From NCBI RefSeq assembly GCF_000485595.1, contig NW_014577070.1, forward strand, positions 917,394 to 956,074: a stretch of 38,681 nucleotides of DNA, in the 5' to 3' direction. The notes below the pieces were generated by a model. It was not told where the DNA came from. It searched no databases and saw only the letters and a program-made list of their open reading frames with translations. Both the position numbers and the translations under genes were made by a program. Origin of the DNA: Priapulus caudatus (lineage: Eukaryota > Priapulida > Priapulimorpha > Priapulimorphida > Priapulidae). Positions 9,501 through 17,103 of the stretch are shown piece after piece. The stretch's first letter is position 1. Every line of letters begins with the position of its first letter.

Positions 9501-12297
9501 TTCACTATCGTGACCCTCAAACAGACAATACAGGATGACTCGGCCACTTACAAGCTTGTGGCCACAAACAAACATGGCAGTGAGACTGCCACGTTTAACA
9601 TCAAGATCATGGGTAAGCCAAGTTTAGCTACCACCTATTTCAGAACCTATATATAATTGTCATGCTTAGTTTACGAAATGCATGAATATATATATAATTT
9701 TGACTATGAATTTATGAATGTTTTATGACTCAATGATGGGGTGGCTGACTGCATTATTTTCTTCTCATAGGGCCACCAGACAGACCGACAGGTCCAATCA
9801 GGGTCACAGATATTCAGAGAACAACAATCACCATCGAATGGAAGCCTCCAGTTCACAATGGTGGATCAAAGCTCACCTCCTACTACATTGAGATGCGTGA
9901 AGTCACTACCAAGACATGGCGTGAGGTGAGAACAGATTTTACACCTACTCATTTCACACAAAAAACCTCGTGGTTAATGGGAAATAATTTAGCAAAATCC
10001 CGAGGAAATATGAGATAATGGGAAGATGATGAGGGGACAGGAAAAGGGGGAACATGGAGGCGAATGAGACGAACCTGCCAAGAAGAGCGAGAGGCGAAAG
10101 AGAAAGAGCTTGAGCAAGAGCAAAAGTGTGTGAGAGAGAGAGAAAGGGAGAGAAATAAAAGAGAAGAGTGAGGGGGGAGAGTAAAGAGGAACCCCATACT
10201 GTAGTATCATCTAAATCGTGAATGCTCTCTGTTGTGAAACTAGGTTGAGAGGATAGCACATACGATCACCACTTACACGGTGCAGACCTTGACGGAGGAT
10301 ACCGAGTACTTCTTCCGCGTGTTTGCTGAGAACAAGTATGGACCGAGCGAACCGCTAGAAATGGATGAGCCAGCAAGGACACTGAAGAAACCGGAAGGTT
10401 GGTCTCGACTTGTTGCCGGCAATCTATATACCTATAGTGACATGGATTGTGAAACACATTGAGTATAATTATTTTCTAATACATACATGTTTTAATTACA
10501 TTGAGTGTATTAGTGCCCGTGAAACTTTTGGCATGCATTCCTTCACCGGCTAGAATACCTCAATTACTAAACTGGGGAACTACTCTGAAAAACTCACTAC
10601 TGACGTTGCTTTCATATCTAAGCTGTATAGTACAGGCTAGCGAAATTGTTTTTCTTCCTGAGATCGAGTTATTTCACGTACATAGTGCACTTGTTGGCTG
10701 CAGGAGAGATCGCGTACAAGCGTGTTGACTCGAACGCTAGCAGAAGAATCAGTAGTAGTTCGCATTTACCATTCGCAATTCATAGTTTATAGTTTTCAGA
10801 CGTATTCGTGATAATTTAGAAGCATTAGTAGTAAGTCTTGGTTTGCTGCATCGTACAGAGAAGCCAACGGCAACTAAGCCGATGCCTCCACGGGACTTGC
10901 ACGTGTCTGAGGTGTTCGAAACATCAGCCACCATCACCTGGCGGGAGCCTGAATCAGACGGCGGTGCGCCAGTCACCACCTACATCGTTGAGAAGCGTGT
11001 GTCAACTAAGAAGAAGTGGACGAAGGTAGACCGCACTGCGTGTAATCGGTTTAGTGAGCGTAAAAGCTGTTACGTTGATGCCCTTGTTCTGATTACAAAT
11101 GAAGAGATTCAAGCTCTGTAGTCAAAACTTAATTGGGTTCAGTTTGGTTGAAGGCATTTTGTATGGAATAGCCATTTATTTGGATTTAGCAGTGATTTTT
11201 ATATTGTGTACTTATACCATGCTTTTACTAATATGAATAAAAGCATTGTGCCTTTTGTTCATATACGCATAGATAGTAAATGTTCTTTTCCTTCTAATTG
11301 TTTCTCAATGAAGGTATTAATGACCGCTTTGTTGTCTGCTTGCTTCTTAGGTCACAACTGTGGAACATCTCACGATGACCCACACTGTTACTAAGTTGAT
11401 AGAAAATGAGGAATACTACTTCCGTGTGTTCGCGCAGAATGAAGTGGGTAAGAGTGAACCTGCTGAAACAGAGAGCCCGATTACACCCAAGCGGAAGTAT
11501 GGTGAGTTGTTTTTACGTTGTCTTCTCTGCATTTACGAATAGCTTTTCGTGTTTCCAACTGCAATATCAATATAAACGTGATACATATATACATAAAATT
11601 AATATACAATATAAATATGGGTCAAACTGTTAATTCCTAAAGCTTAGATTGTTGGCAAAAAAATTAGCTTGAAGCAAATGTGGGTATGTAAATATGTCAC
11701 GTCTTTGTCTCGAGTTTAAAAAAATCAGTCTACACTGAGCAGAAATATTGAATATTTGTAAAGTTTGCGCATCCTACGAAATCGTTCGTCGCTTTTAATG
11801 CATCACTTTTATATAAATCGATACTAAACGGTAGCAATCATGTACTATTTCTGCGAATACGCTTTTATCATATTCCGATTTCTCTCGCTGCAGAAAAACC
11901 AGGTCCACCTGAGAATCTACGGGTCGGTGACGTGACGCCGGAGAGCGCGAGACTGGATTGGGATCCGCCGCAGCACGACGGCGGCCTGCCGCTGACTTCG
12001 TACGTCATCGAGTACAGGGACATCTCAGAGGAAACGTGGACCAAGGTTGACCAGGTGCAGCCGACCGTGAGGACGTACACCGTCGAGAGGATGCGAGCGC
12101 GGCGCGAGTACGCGTTCCGCGTGTTCGCAGAGAACCCAGAGGGTCTGAGCGGTCCGGCGATGTCAGACAATGTACAGACTCCGAAGGAGAAAGAGGCTGA
12201 GCCTTTCATCTCCAGCTATACGGTGCACACACTTCAGCACCGTGACGAGTACTTCTTTACCCTAACTTATGCTGACGATGACCTGCAGGAGGACTGA
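1..12297 (+). CDS. titin/twitchin-like giant sarcomeric Ig-FnIII protein, C-terminal part (5' end outside window)
   Basis: Exons read by hand: 1-167, 308-384, 599-797, 952-1097, 1329-1446, 2111-2224, 2468-2617, 2942-3208, 3415-3678, 3973-4239, 4734-5000, 5837-5971, 6231-6362, 6572-6859, 7012-7163, 7280-7430, 7648-7953, 8126-8234, 8479-8651, 8973-9139, 9495-9612, 9771-9925, 10244-10397, 10859-11025, 11351-11501, 11894-12297. Every junction keeps phase and the joined frame is open for 1598 codons. The domain order is Ig x10, FnIII x2, Ig x2, FnIII x3, acidic tail. Nearly all inter-domain introns are phase 1, the usual pattern of shuffled extracellular-type modules. Titin, twitchin/projectin and obscurin families are elastic or scaffolding proteins of the muscle sarcomere; that role here is inferred. 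No kinase domain or further Ig follows, so this may be a kinase-less paralogue or an alternative 3' end. It could also be an obscurin- or MyBP-like protein. Confidence 0.9.
308..797 (+). CDS. Ig domain 2, titin-like gene (exons 308-384, 599-797)
   Basis: The first exon carries the A-B strands up to the B-strand Cys (AAFTCQ). The second gives the C-strand Trp (DIVWMKDGK) and the DAGTYTV F-strand, in which Tyr is kept but the usual disulphide Cys is replaced by Val. The internal intron is phase 0 and the domain boundary is phase 1. Confidence 0.88.
952..1446 (+). CDS. Ig domain 3, titin-like gene (exons 952-1097, 1329-1446)
   Basis: Starts EAEFTVHPKDQKVKE, then VKWLKNGQPLP and the F-strand DSAVYTCIL. 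A phase-0 intron splits the domain after RYQ. The domain carries the tandem-Ig sequence style of the whole array (charged K/E-rich loops, one Trp core). Confidence 0.88.
1784..2058 (-). pseudogene. inverted duplicate of the calpain 3' end inside a titin-like intron
   Basis: Read on the minus strand, 2058-1821 matches the plus strand at 31307-31544 over 238 bases with one mismatch by eye (1933 versus 31432, silent AGC/AGT) and no indels. The copied part includes the splice acceptor, the 59-bp calpain EF-hand exon, its donor and most of the next intron. Similarity continues more weakly to about 1784, covering a diverged version of the last coding exon (TGG-ATA-TGC-GCT instead of TGG-ATT-CGC-GCT). 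No other calpain exons are seen on this strand nearby, so I call it a gene fragment. Because the intron is copied, it is DNA-mediated, not retroposed. An assembly artefact is possible. Confidence 0.85.
2062..2083. repeat. (TA)n microsatellite
   Basis: A pure TA run next to the end of the inverted calpain fragment. The parent locus at 31280-31301 also carries a TA-rich run at the matching edge, so the duplication border falls at a TA repeat in both places. Confidence 0.85.
2111..2617 (+). CDS. Ig domain 4, titin-like gene (exons 2111-2224, 2468-2617)
   Basis: EVEAEFTVPLKDKTVKE, then VTWLKN | GKPIEPG and DDEAVYTVTV, the conserved Asp-x-Ala-x-Tyr turn. Both exons have phase-1 ends; the internal intron splits the Gly of the NGK turn, as in domain 9. 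Confidence 0.88.
2942..3208 (+). CDS. Ig domain 5, titin-like gene (single exon)
   Basis: A single 267-bp phase 1-1 exon encoding a whole Ig module: EIEADFTIQLKD, VTWLKDGVEI, RDTGVYTVVV. The disulphide pair is not canonical (Leu and Val at the usual Cys sites), which is common in sarcomeric Ig domains. Confidence 0.9.
3415..3678 (+). CDS. Ig domain 6, titin-like gene (single exon)
   Basis: A 264-bp phase 1-1 exon. The module reads FIKPLEDKEV, VTWFKNTKEI, EDTSDITCKV. Note Ile in place of the usual Tyr before the F-strand Cys. Confidence 0.88.
3973..4239 (+). CDS. Ig domain 7, titin-like gene (single exon)
   Basis: A 267-bp phase 1-1 exon: FVKPLTDVEV, B-strand ATFKCTV, VTWLRKKKPIK, DDQGTYTCTT. 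Both disulphide cysteines are present. Confidence 0.9.
4734..5000 (+). CDS. Ig domain 8, titin-like gene (single exon)
   Basis: A 267-bp phase 1-1 exon: FLKPLSDKTVQE, VTFECTLSS, VKWFRSDKEI, EKPYTCVCE. The donor GTGAGT runs directly into the large GA-repeat intron. Confidence 0.9.
5001..5620. repeat. GA-rich simple repeat at the start of a titin-like intron
   Basis: About 600 bases of (GA)n interrupted by GACGG and GAGAGGGA units begin right after the donor at 5001. The long Ser/Leu/Pro-rich or Arg/Glu-rich open frames here are by-products of the repeat, not genes. The polypurine strand is capable of forming triplex DNA. Confidence 0.9.
5837..6362 (+). CDS. Ig domain 9, titin-like gene (exons 5837-5971, 6231-6362)
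   Basis: EEPLTFLNTPEDITV, TFECELSK, ITWEKDGKPIHP | GDKFQFIDDG, DEGDYTVIAKDKK. The internal intron is phase 1 near the C'-strand. The F-strand Cys is Val. Confidence 0.88.
6467..6506. repeat. (TA)n microsatellite in a titin-like intron
   Basis: About 20 TA units in the intron between Ig 9 and Ig 10. Confidence 0.9.
6572..6859 (+). CDS. Ig domain 10, titin-like gene (single exon)
   Basis: A 288-bp phase 1-1 exon: VPPKYTIDDRYK, VVRFVGWPHPKPTWTFKKK, DSGPYTLKLENPHGK. The G-x-P-x-P-x-x-x-W pattern marks the longer I-set type found next to FnIII domains in titin A-band and twitchin core regions. Confidence 0.9.
7012..7430 (+). CDS. FnIII domain 1, titin-like gene (exons 7012-7163, 7280-7430)
   Basis: DVPGPPTKPDVSDI, VVLSWKPPKDDGGSPVTGY, EYEFRVIAENKVGPGKPS. 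The proline-rich start, the W-K-P-P-x-x-D-G-G core and the Y-x-F-R-V-x-A-E-N strand are the standard muscle FnIII signature. The internal intron has a GC donor (AAAG|GCAAGA at 7164), required to keep frame. Confidence 0.9.
7648..7953 (+). CDS. FnIII domain 2, titin-like gene (single exon)
   Basis: A 306-bp phase 1-1 exon: PPGPPGKPDCLDITDT, LTWKPPTKDGGAPISNYIVEY, EYVFRVTAENVAGPGEPS. It is the only FnIII here encoded by one exon without an internal intron, apart from the terminal one. Confidence 0.92.
8126..8651 (+). CDS. Ig domain 11, titin-like gene (exons 8126-8234, 8479-8651)
   Basis: VKEAPTVEDIPDITV, VKYTCRVTGVPEPTIKW | FRYDEEV, DTAEYTCIVSNDEG. The intron is phase 2 and splits the core Trp codon. 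Both cysteines are present; this is a canonical I-set domain. Confidence 0.9.
8256..8484. repeat. degenerate direct duplication spanning an intron-exon border
   Basis: 8290-8378 and 8400-8492 share a series of stretches: TTTGCTATACT, GAAATTGCTGAC, TACYGTGTGC, CTTTACC and TGTGCAAGGTTYCGCT. The second copy is the true acceptor of the exon at 8479; the first carries a decoy acceptor followed by an out-of-frame remnant. Confidence 0.7.
8973..9612 (+). CDS. Ig domain 12, titin-like gene (exons 8973-9139, 9495-9612)
   Basis: APPTLEYDDKLSN, IPIKYKGLPRPVLKWTKDDKPL | EYFTIVTLKQ, DSATYKLVATNKHGS. The layout follows the twitchin Ig type (Y-K-G-x-P-x-P-x-x-x-W, N-x-x-G). There are no disulphide cysteines. 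Confidence 0.9.
9771..10397 (+). CDS. FnIII domain 3, titin-like gene (exons 9771-9925, 10244-10397)
   Basis: GPPDRPTGPIRVTDI, IEWKPPVHNGGSKLTSYYIE, TWRE | VERIAHTITTYTVQ, EYFFRVFAENKYGPSEP. The phase-0 intron follows the T-W-x-E motif, the same place as in FnIII 1 and 4. The final donor GTTGGT is weak. Confidence 0.9.
10859..11501 (+). CDS. FnIII domain 4, titin-like gene (exons 10859-11025, 11351-11501)
   Basis: EKPTATKPMPPRDLHVSEV, ITWREPESDGGAPVTTYIVE, KWTK | VTTVEHLTMTHTV, EYYFRVFAQNEVGKSEP. The phase-0 internal intron follows K-W-T-K. The first exon is preceded by a 460-base intron in which I see no coding signal. Confidence 0.9.
11894..12297 (+). CDS. FnIII domain 5 and C-terminal tail with stop, titin-like gene
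   Basis: The last exon reads EKPGPPENLRVGDVTPES, LDWDPPQHDGGLPLTSYVIEY, EYAFRVFAENPEGLSGP. It then has an extra segment (YTVHTLQHRDEYFFTL) that resembles the middle of an FnIII domain, followed by the acidic end ADDDLQED and TGA at 12295-12297. The exon is more GC-rich than the exons before it. The tail looks like the stump of a further FnIII domain. Confidence 0.9.
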
Positions 12298-13001
12298 GGA
12301 ACATGTTGCGCGTCCCCGTTTGTAATGTGACCCGAAATTCTCATTGTTCTTGCGAGAGAGAAAAAATCGACTTGTCACCTTACTAAGTGTAAATGTGTAT
12401 ACCTGTGCCGTGTAAAGTATTATGTAACGTTGAGAAGGCACTCATAATTAGACTGAAACTTTGGCGTTCATGAAACTGCATCGAGACATTGTTTAATATG
12501 GAACTCCCGACACTGTTTTGTAGATTGTTAGTAGTTTTTTCTGTGGAATACTTGTTAGTTTTCAGCTAATGAAGTGTGCTGTATTTTCAAAAACCACTTT
12601 GGGGTAACTCTACTCTATGGAATGTAATAACTGCTGTCAAAATTTTTGTAGAGAGCATGAAAGTATGTACTGATATTGCAGACCCTCCCTGACACAATTA
12701 AATCTTTTGCACTGTTGGGTATGAATTGGTTTATAGGCGATAATCCGCTATTTTTATATAGAGGCTGTAGACTGTACAGTAGAACAGTGCCGGAGATTTA
12801 GCAGTACATATTCTTCACACTTACTTCGTTGTATGTCTGGACAGCCAAGAAAGTGTGGAAATCTTTCATGCTCTATTTATGTGTTAATTAATTTATTGTT
12901 ATTTATTTAATTTAATCTTTGCCCGAGTTTTGACAACGCAGTTTACTGACCCTCATGAAATTCCATTGGGTAGACTTATTTAAAGTTTGTAACAACCGTC
13001 T

Positions 13002-13007
13002 ATTAAA
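13002..13007 (+). terminator. candidate poly(A) signal of the titin-like gene (ATTAAA)
   Basis: ATTAAA followed by T-rich sequence, 705 bases after the stop codon. A second ATTAAA lies at 12697-12702. Which one is used cannot be told from sequence. Confidence 0.35.
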
Positions 13008-13679
13008 ATTTTATTATAAAACGTTAATCTTTGTGTTTAACTTGATTACCACCGCTGCTAAGCTATTCGTGGCACACCACGTCGACACTAATTGAGGGGG
13101 ATTTACATAGGTGCTAAAACAGTAGCTCGTTAACAGTTTGACGTCCCCTAAAATAGAGGATAGTTAGTACACGCATACTCACGATTCTCTACTTCACAAA
13201 ATTAATAGGCGGTTTTTTCAACTCTGACAGATACTATTCATATTATTCAGTCATTACATAAAGTAATACATATTGTGACCAACTGGGTTTTGTTAGCTTC
13301 AAAGAAATTTTTGTTATGGTTAGAGAAAAACGGGTTAACAGATAATATAGAAAAAAAACGGCAGAAGAGAAACGAACAAATCTAACAAAACGTTATTTCC
13401 TTTCCACATATATATCTCATATATATGCAAACAATGTTCGGAAAGCTTATAGTGTGTAAATAACAGAATACCTACTCTCGGGAATTGGATTTTTAGATAA
13501 GTGTGTCAGTCTAAACACGTACACGCGCGTAGATATAGGGTTATATATATAACACACAATGCGAAAAAACGACATGAGAGAAACGGGAAAAACAACCAAA
13601 ATTTTCCTCTTACATATATATCGCGCATTGGACATATTAAGCGTATATAGTCTATAGTGTGTAAATAATAGAGCGCACG

Positions 13680-14137
13680 CCCGCCCGCACGCACGCACGC
13701 ACACAGGCACACACACGCTCACATGCACACACGCACACAGACACACACACGCACGCACACACACACACACACACACACACGCACGCACACACACGCACAC
13801 ACACACACGCACACAGACACACACACACACGCACACGCACACGCACGCACACGCGCACACGCACGCACACTGCGCCGCTGATAGACGTATAACGTATGAG
13901 AGGCGGGCAGGCGGCAGCAGCGGCAGCAGCGGCAGCGGAGTGAGCGGCGCTAGTGTCGACGTCGTCACCCCACATTCCACATGGACGCACACCACCGCGC
14001 GCGCGCGTGTGTGAAGTGTGTGTGTGTGTGTGGTGTGTGTGTGGTCCGTGCATGCGTGCGTGCGTGCGTGTATGTGTGTGGTGTGTGTGTGTGTGTGTCC
14101 GTGGCATGCGTGCGTGCGTGCGTGCGTGTATGTGTGT

Positions 14138-14173
<36 letters not shown>

Positions 14174-14211
14174 GTGTGTGTGTGTGCGTGTGTGTGTGTG
14201 CGCGCGTGTGT

Positions 14212-14264
<53 letters not shown>

Positions 14265-14357
14265 TTGGTGTGTGTGTGTGTGTGTGTGTGCGTGTGTGTG
14301 TATGAGTGTGTGTGTAAGTGTGTATGTGTGTGTGCGTGTGTGTGTGCGCGCGTGTCT

Positions 14358-14402
<45 letters not shown>

Positions 14403-14445
14403 TGCGTTGCGTCACTGTGGGTGTGTGTTTGAGTGTGTATGGGGG
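13680..14445. repeat. CA tract followed by GT tract (inverted dinucleotide arrays)
   Basis: 13680-13870 is (CA)n with CG interruptions on the plus strand. 13990-14440 is (GT)n with TGCG interruptions. About 120 bases of GC-rich sequence with GGCAGC repeats separate them. The two arrays are complementary, so a transcript could fold into a long hairpin. The long open frames here (His/Thr or Cys/Val repeats) are artefacts. Confidence 0.9.
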
Positions 14446-14539
14446 GGGGGCTTCAGCACCAATATTAATGTACCTGGCAGCGACGTTAGCTGTAAGTCAC
14501 AGAGCGGTCTGAGAGCAGGCTCTCCTTCCCCCTTTCGCT

Positions 14540-14702
14540 TTCACTGACTCCCTCTCTCCCTCTCTCTCTCTCTCTCTGTCTCTTTCTCTCTCTCTCTTTC
14601 TTTCTTAATCACTCTGCCTCTCTCCCCTTCTCTCGCTCGGTCTTTCTTTGTCTCTGGATGACTCTCTTTCTCCTCTACCTCTCTCGCGCTCTCTCGTTCT
14701 CG

Positions 14703-14750
<48 letters not shown>

Positions 14751-14923
14751 ACACACACGCACACACGTGCACACATCGTCTGCCTGTCGCCCCATTCTCT
14801 TCCCGCTCTCCCTTCTGCGCTCCCTCTCCCTGTTGCTCTCTCTCTGTGTCTCTATGTCTCTCTCTCCATTTCCCCCTCCCACTCTCTCTTTCACGCACGC
14901 CACACACACACACACACGCGCAC

Positions 14924-14958
<35 letters not shown>

Positions 14959-14978
14959 CAACACACACACACACACAC

Positions 14979-15013
<35 letters not shown>

Positions 15014-15029
15014 CACACACACACACACA

Positions 15030-15062
<33 letters not shown>
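14540..15062. repeat. CT-rich tract, then (CA)n and (TA)n
   Basis: (CT)n with interruptions to about 14750, a mixed pyrimidine block, then (CA)n from 14895 with periodic AAC breaks, ending in a (TA)n run at 15048-15062 that directly abuts the minisatellite. Confidence 0.9.
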
Positions 15063-15063
<1 letters not shown>

Positions 15064-15068
15064 GATAA

Positions 15069-15527
15069 TGGGCTCGCCTATCACAGCTGGACTCGCCTAC
15101 CACAGCTAGGCTCGCCTACCACAGCTGGGCTCGCCTACCACAGCTAGGCTCGCCTACCACAGCGCTAGCCTCGCCTACCACAGCTGGGCTCGCCTACACA
15201 GCTGGCTCGCTACACAACTGGGTTCGCCTACCAATAGCTAGGCTCGCCTACGACAGCTGGGCTCGCCTACCACAGCTAGGTCGCCTACCACAGCTGGGTT
15301 CGCCTAAAACAGCTGAGCTTGCCTACCACAACCAGGCTTGCCTACCACAGCTGGGCTCGCCTGTCACAGCTGGCTCGCCTACCACAGCTTGGCTCGCTAC
15401 CACAGCTGGGCCTGCCTACACAACCAGGCTCGCCTACCACAGCTGGGCTCGTCTGTCACAGCTTGGCTCGCCTATCACAGCTGGGCTCGCTTACCACAGC
15501 TAGGCTCGCCTACCACAGCTGGGGTTC
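15069..15527. repeat. 19-bp minisatellite (unit CTGGGCTCGCCTACCACAG)
   Basis: Roughly 24 tandem copies with single-base changes and small indels (CTAGG and CTTGG variants alternate with CTGGG). The array is bounded by (TA)n on the left and unique sequence on the right. Confidence 0.92.
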
Positions 15528-16319
15528 GCGTGTCTGCGATCGCGAGCCTGAGGTCGGGCGGAAAACGATGCGTTACCTGCGTAATCAGAGAGCAGAACGA
15601 AACAGGTTCGATGCCAAATCGTCAGCATTTAGCGCCGCTGTATATCCGCCACTCACGACGGCCGTCCGCAAAACTGGTTGCCGCATTACAACAGCAACAA
15701 GTGTCTGCTAGTCCGTGCGCGACTGTGTGCGCGCGTAAACGCTTATCGGTTCGTGTATGCATACTGTTACAGACACGCACGCGCACGTACGTATATACAC
15801 GTATTTACGTGTGCGATGACGTCAAGACCGTGTCCGACGTTAAGGAGTAGCAGCAACTTGTGAATTCGGATTTGTGTGATTTCGGTCAGCGACAACCACA
15901 CGACGGATGGAAGCAGTGCACGCATGACTCTACGCTGCTACATACGCCACCTGCTCTAGCTCGCCCGACAGTATATATACCATCGTATCAAACTCCGGCG
16001 AGAACTACATTTCGATAATGGTACACACACTCGCACTTGTATCTTAACAGGATCAATGGGTCGCCGACTCTCGCTGCACATGCCATAGACGCGAAACGGG
16101 TAAATATGCTGTGAATGTAGCAAGGTATTTTACGAAGATCATGATGCGCCAATTATAGAAAACGTAACTGTGTAAATAAAAAGGGCGGTTGTCTTTTTGA
16201 GAACAGGTTCGCGTGGAATCTGTTCGTGCGTAGATTATCGTAAGCACGATTGTACGAACTGAAACGAACGCACTATTGACGATCGCAAAGATTTTACACG
16301 TAGTAAGCGCACGTACGCA

Positions 16320-16379
16320 CGCGACGCACACACACACACACACACACGACACACACACACGAGGCACACACACACATAT

Positions 16380-16439
<60 letters not shown>

Positions 16440-16440
16440 C
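16320..16440. repeat. (CA)n and (TA)n microsatellite
   Basis: A CA tract with GACAC/GAGG interruptions, then about 27 TA units. It lies about 0.5 kb upstream of the calpain start codon. Confidence 0.9.
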
Positions 16441-16689
16441 ATTCCTTGGAAGGGTCGAGTGACGCGTCAGTGTGCGTCTCGCATAAGCAAGATAGCTTGT
16501 AGTTAATGTAATACAGGCCGATGTCGGCAGGGTCGACCTTGTTTTCTGACTATCGGCATGAGTTTACCGCCGCTGACGTGAACTTCTTTCGCCTTGCCTA
16601 ACCTGCTTACACCCATCTCCACGGAGAGCGATCAACGGCGCGGTGAAACTCGGCGACTGACCGCTGTGTGGATCGCTGGACGCGCTGAG

Positions 16690-16798
16690 ACCAATAACAA
16701 CAACAACAACAACAACAATATTAATAATAATAATCAGCATCATCATCATAGCAACAACAACAACAACATCAATAATAATAATAATAATAATAATAACG
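16690..16798. repeat. trinucleotide repeat (AAC/AAT/CAT)
   Basis: A run of AAC, AAT and CAT triplets, 155 bases upstream of the calpain ATG, in the likely promoter or 5' UTR region. Confidence 0.9.
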
Positions 16799-16856
16799 CG
16801 GTGTGTTATTTACCAGGTATCCGCGAGCAGATATACGTGACCCGCGCATATCTCCG

Positions 16857-16865
16857 TATATATAT
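16857..16865 (+). promoter_or_regulatory. possible TATA box of the calpain gene
   Basis: TATATATAT, 89 bases before the ATG at 16954, which would leave a short 5' UTR. AT runs are common in this window, so the call is weak; an upstream non-coding exon is equally possible. Confidence 0.2.
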
Positions 16866-16953
16866 CTCCCTACACCGTACATACTCGAGCTCGCAAACAG
16901 CTCTACTGTATACGGCCCCGTACCTGCCGGGGAACACGTCGCGGCGCTAAGAT

Positions 16954-17103
16954 ATGGCTGCGACACTACGCGTGGAAGACCTGAAACAAGCGTGCATCGG
17001 CAGCGGACATTTATATGAAGACCGCGGAGTTCGCCTGTCACCAAGGACTCGGTGTTTTACTACCAGACACCGCGCATTTCAATTTCAGTGGAAGAGGCCG
17101 AAG
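16954..17103 (+). CDS. calpain exon 1: start codon and N-terminal anchor segment
   Basis: Fifty codons beginning MAATLRVEDLKQACIGSGHL and ending FQWKRPK, which matches the W-K-R-P-x-E-I segment that precedes the calpain protease core. It ends in phase 0 with donor GTAGAT. The middle (residues 25-40) does not look like other calpains, so small compensating indels are possible. Confidence 0.75.

Larger units (their letters stand above)
12298..16953. other. 3' UTR and repeat-filled spacer between the titin-like gene and the calpain
   Basis: The first about 700 bases are AT-rich and fit a 3' UTR, with candidate poly(A) signals ATTAAA at 12697-12702 and 13002-13007. From 13680 the spacer is dominated by CA, GT, CT and TA tracts and a 19-bp minisatellite, with unique sequence at 15530-16320 and 16440-16690. 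I see no exon with protein similarity in this stretch. Confidence 0.6.

Noticed and set aside
13447-14547. Long His/Thr- and Cys/Val-rich open frames (up to 322 residues) on both strands
   Set aside because: Dinucleotide repeats lack stop codons in several frames at once; the translations are pure repeat.
14541-15147. Overlapping Ser/Leu and Arg/Glu-rich frames
   Set aside because: Same cause: CT and CA tracts.
15069-15527. CRISPR-like array
   Set aside because: Units are contiguous with no unique spacers, and the DNA is eukaryotic; it is a minisatellite.
15319-15850. Repeat-peptide frames with LAYHSW-type units
   Set aside because: Translation of the 19-bp minisatellite, in which single-base indels keep shifting the frame.
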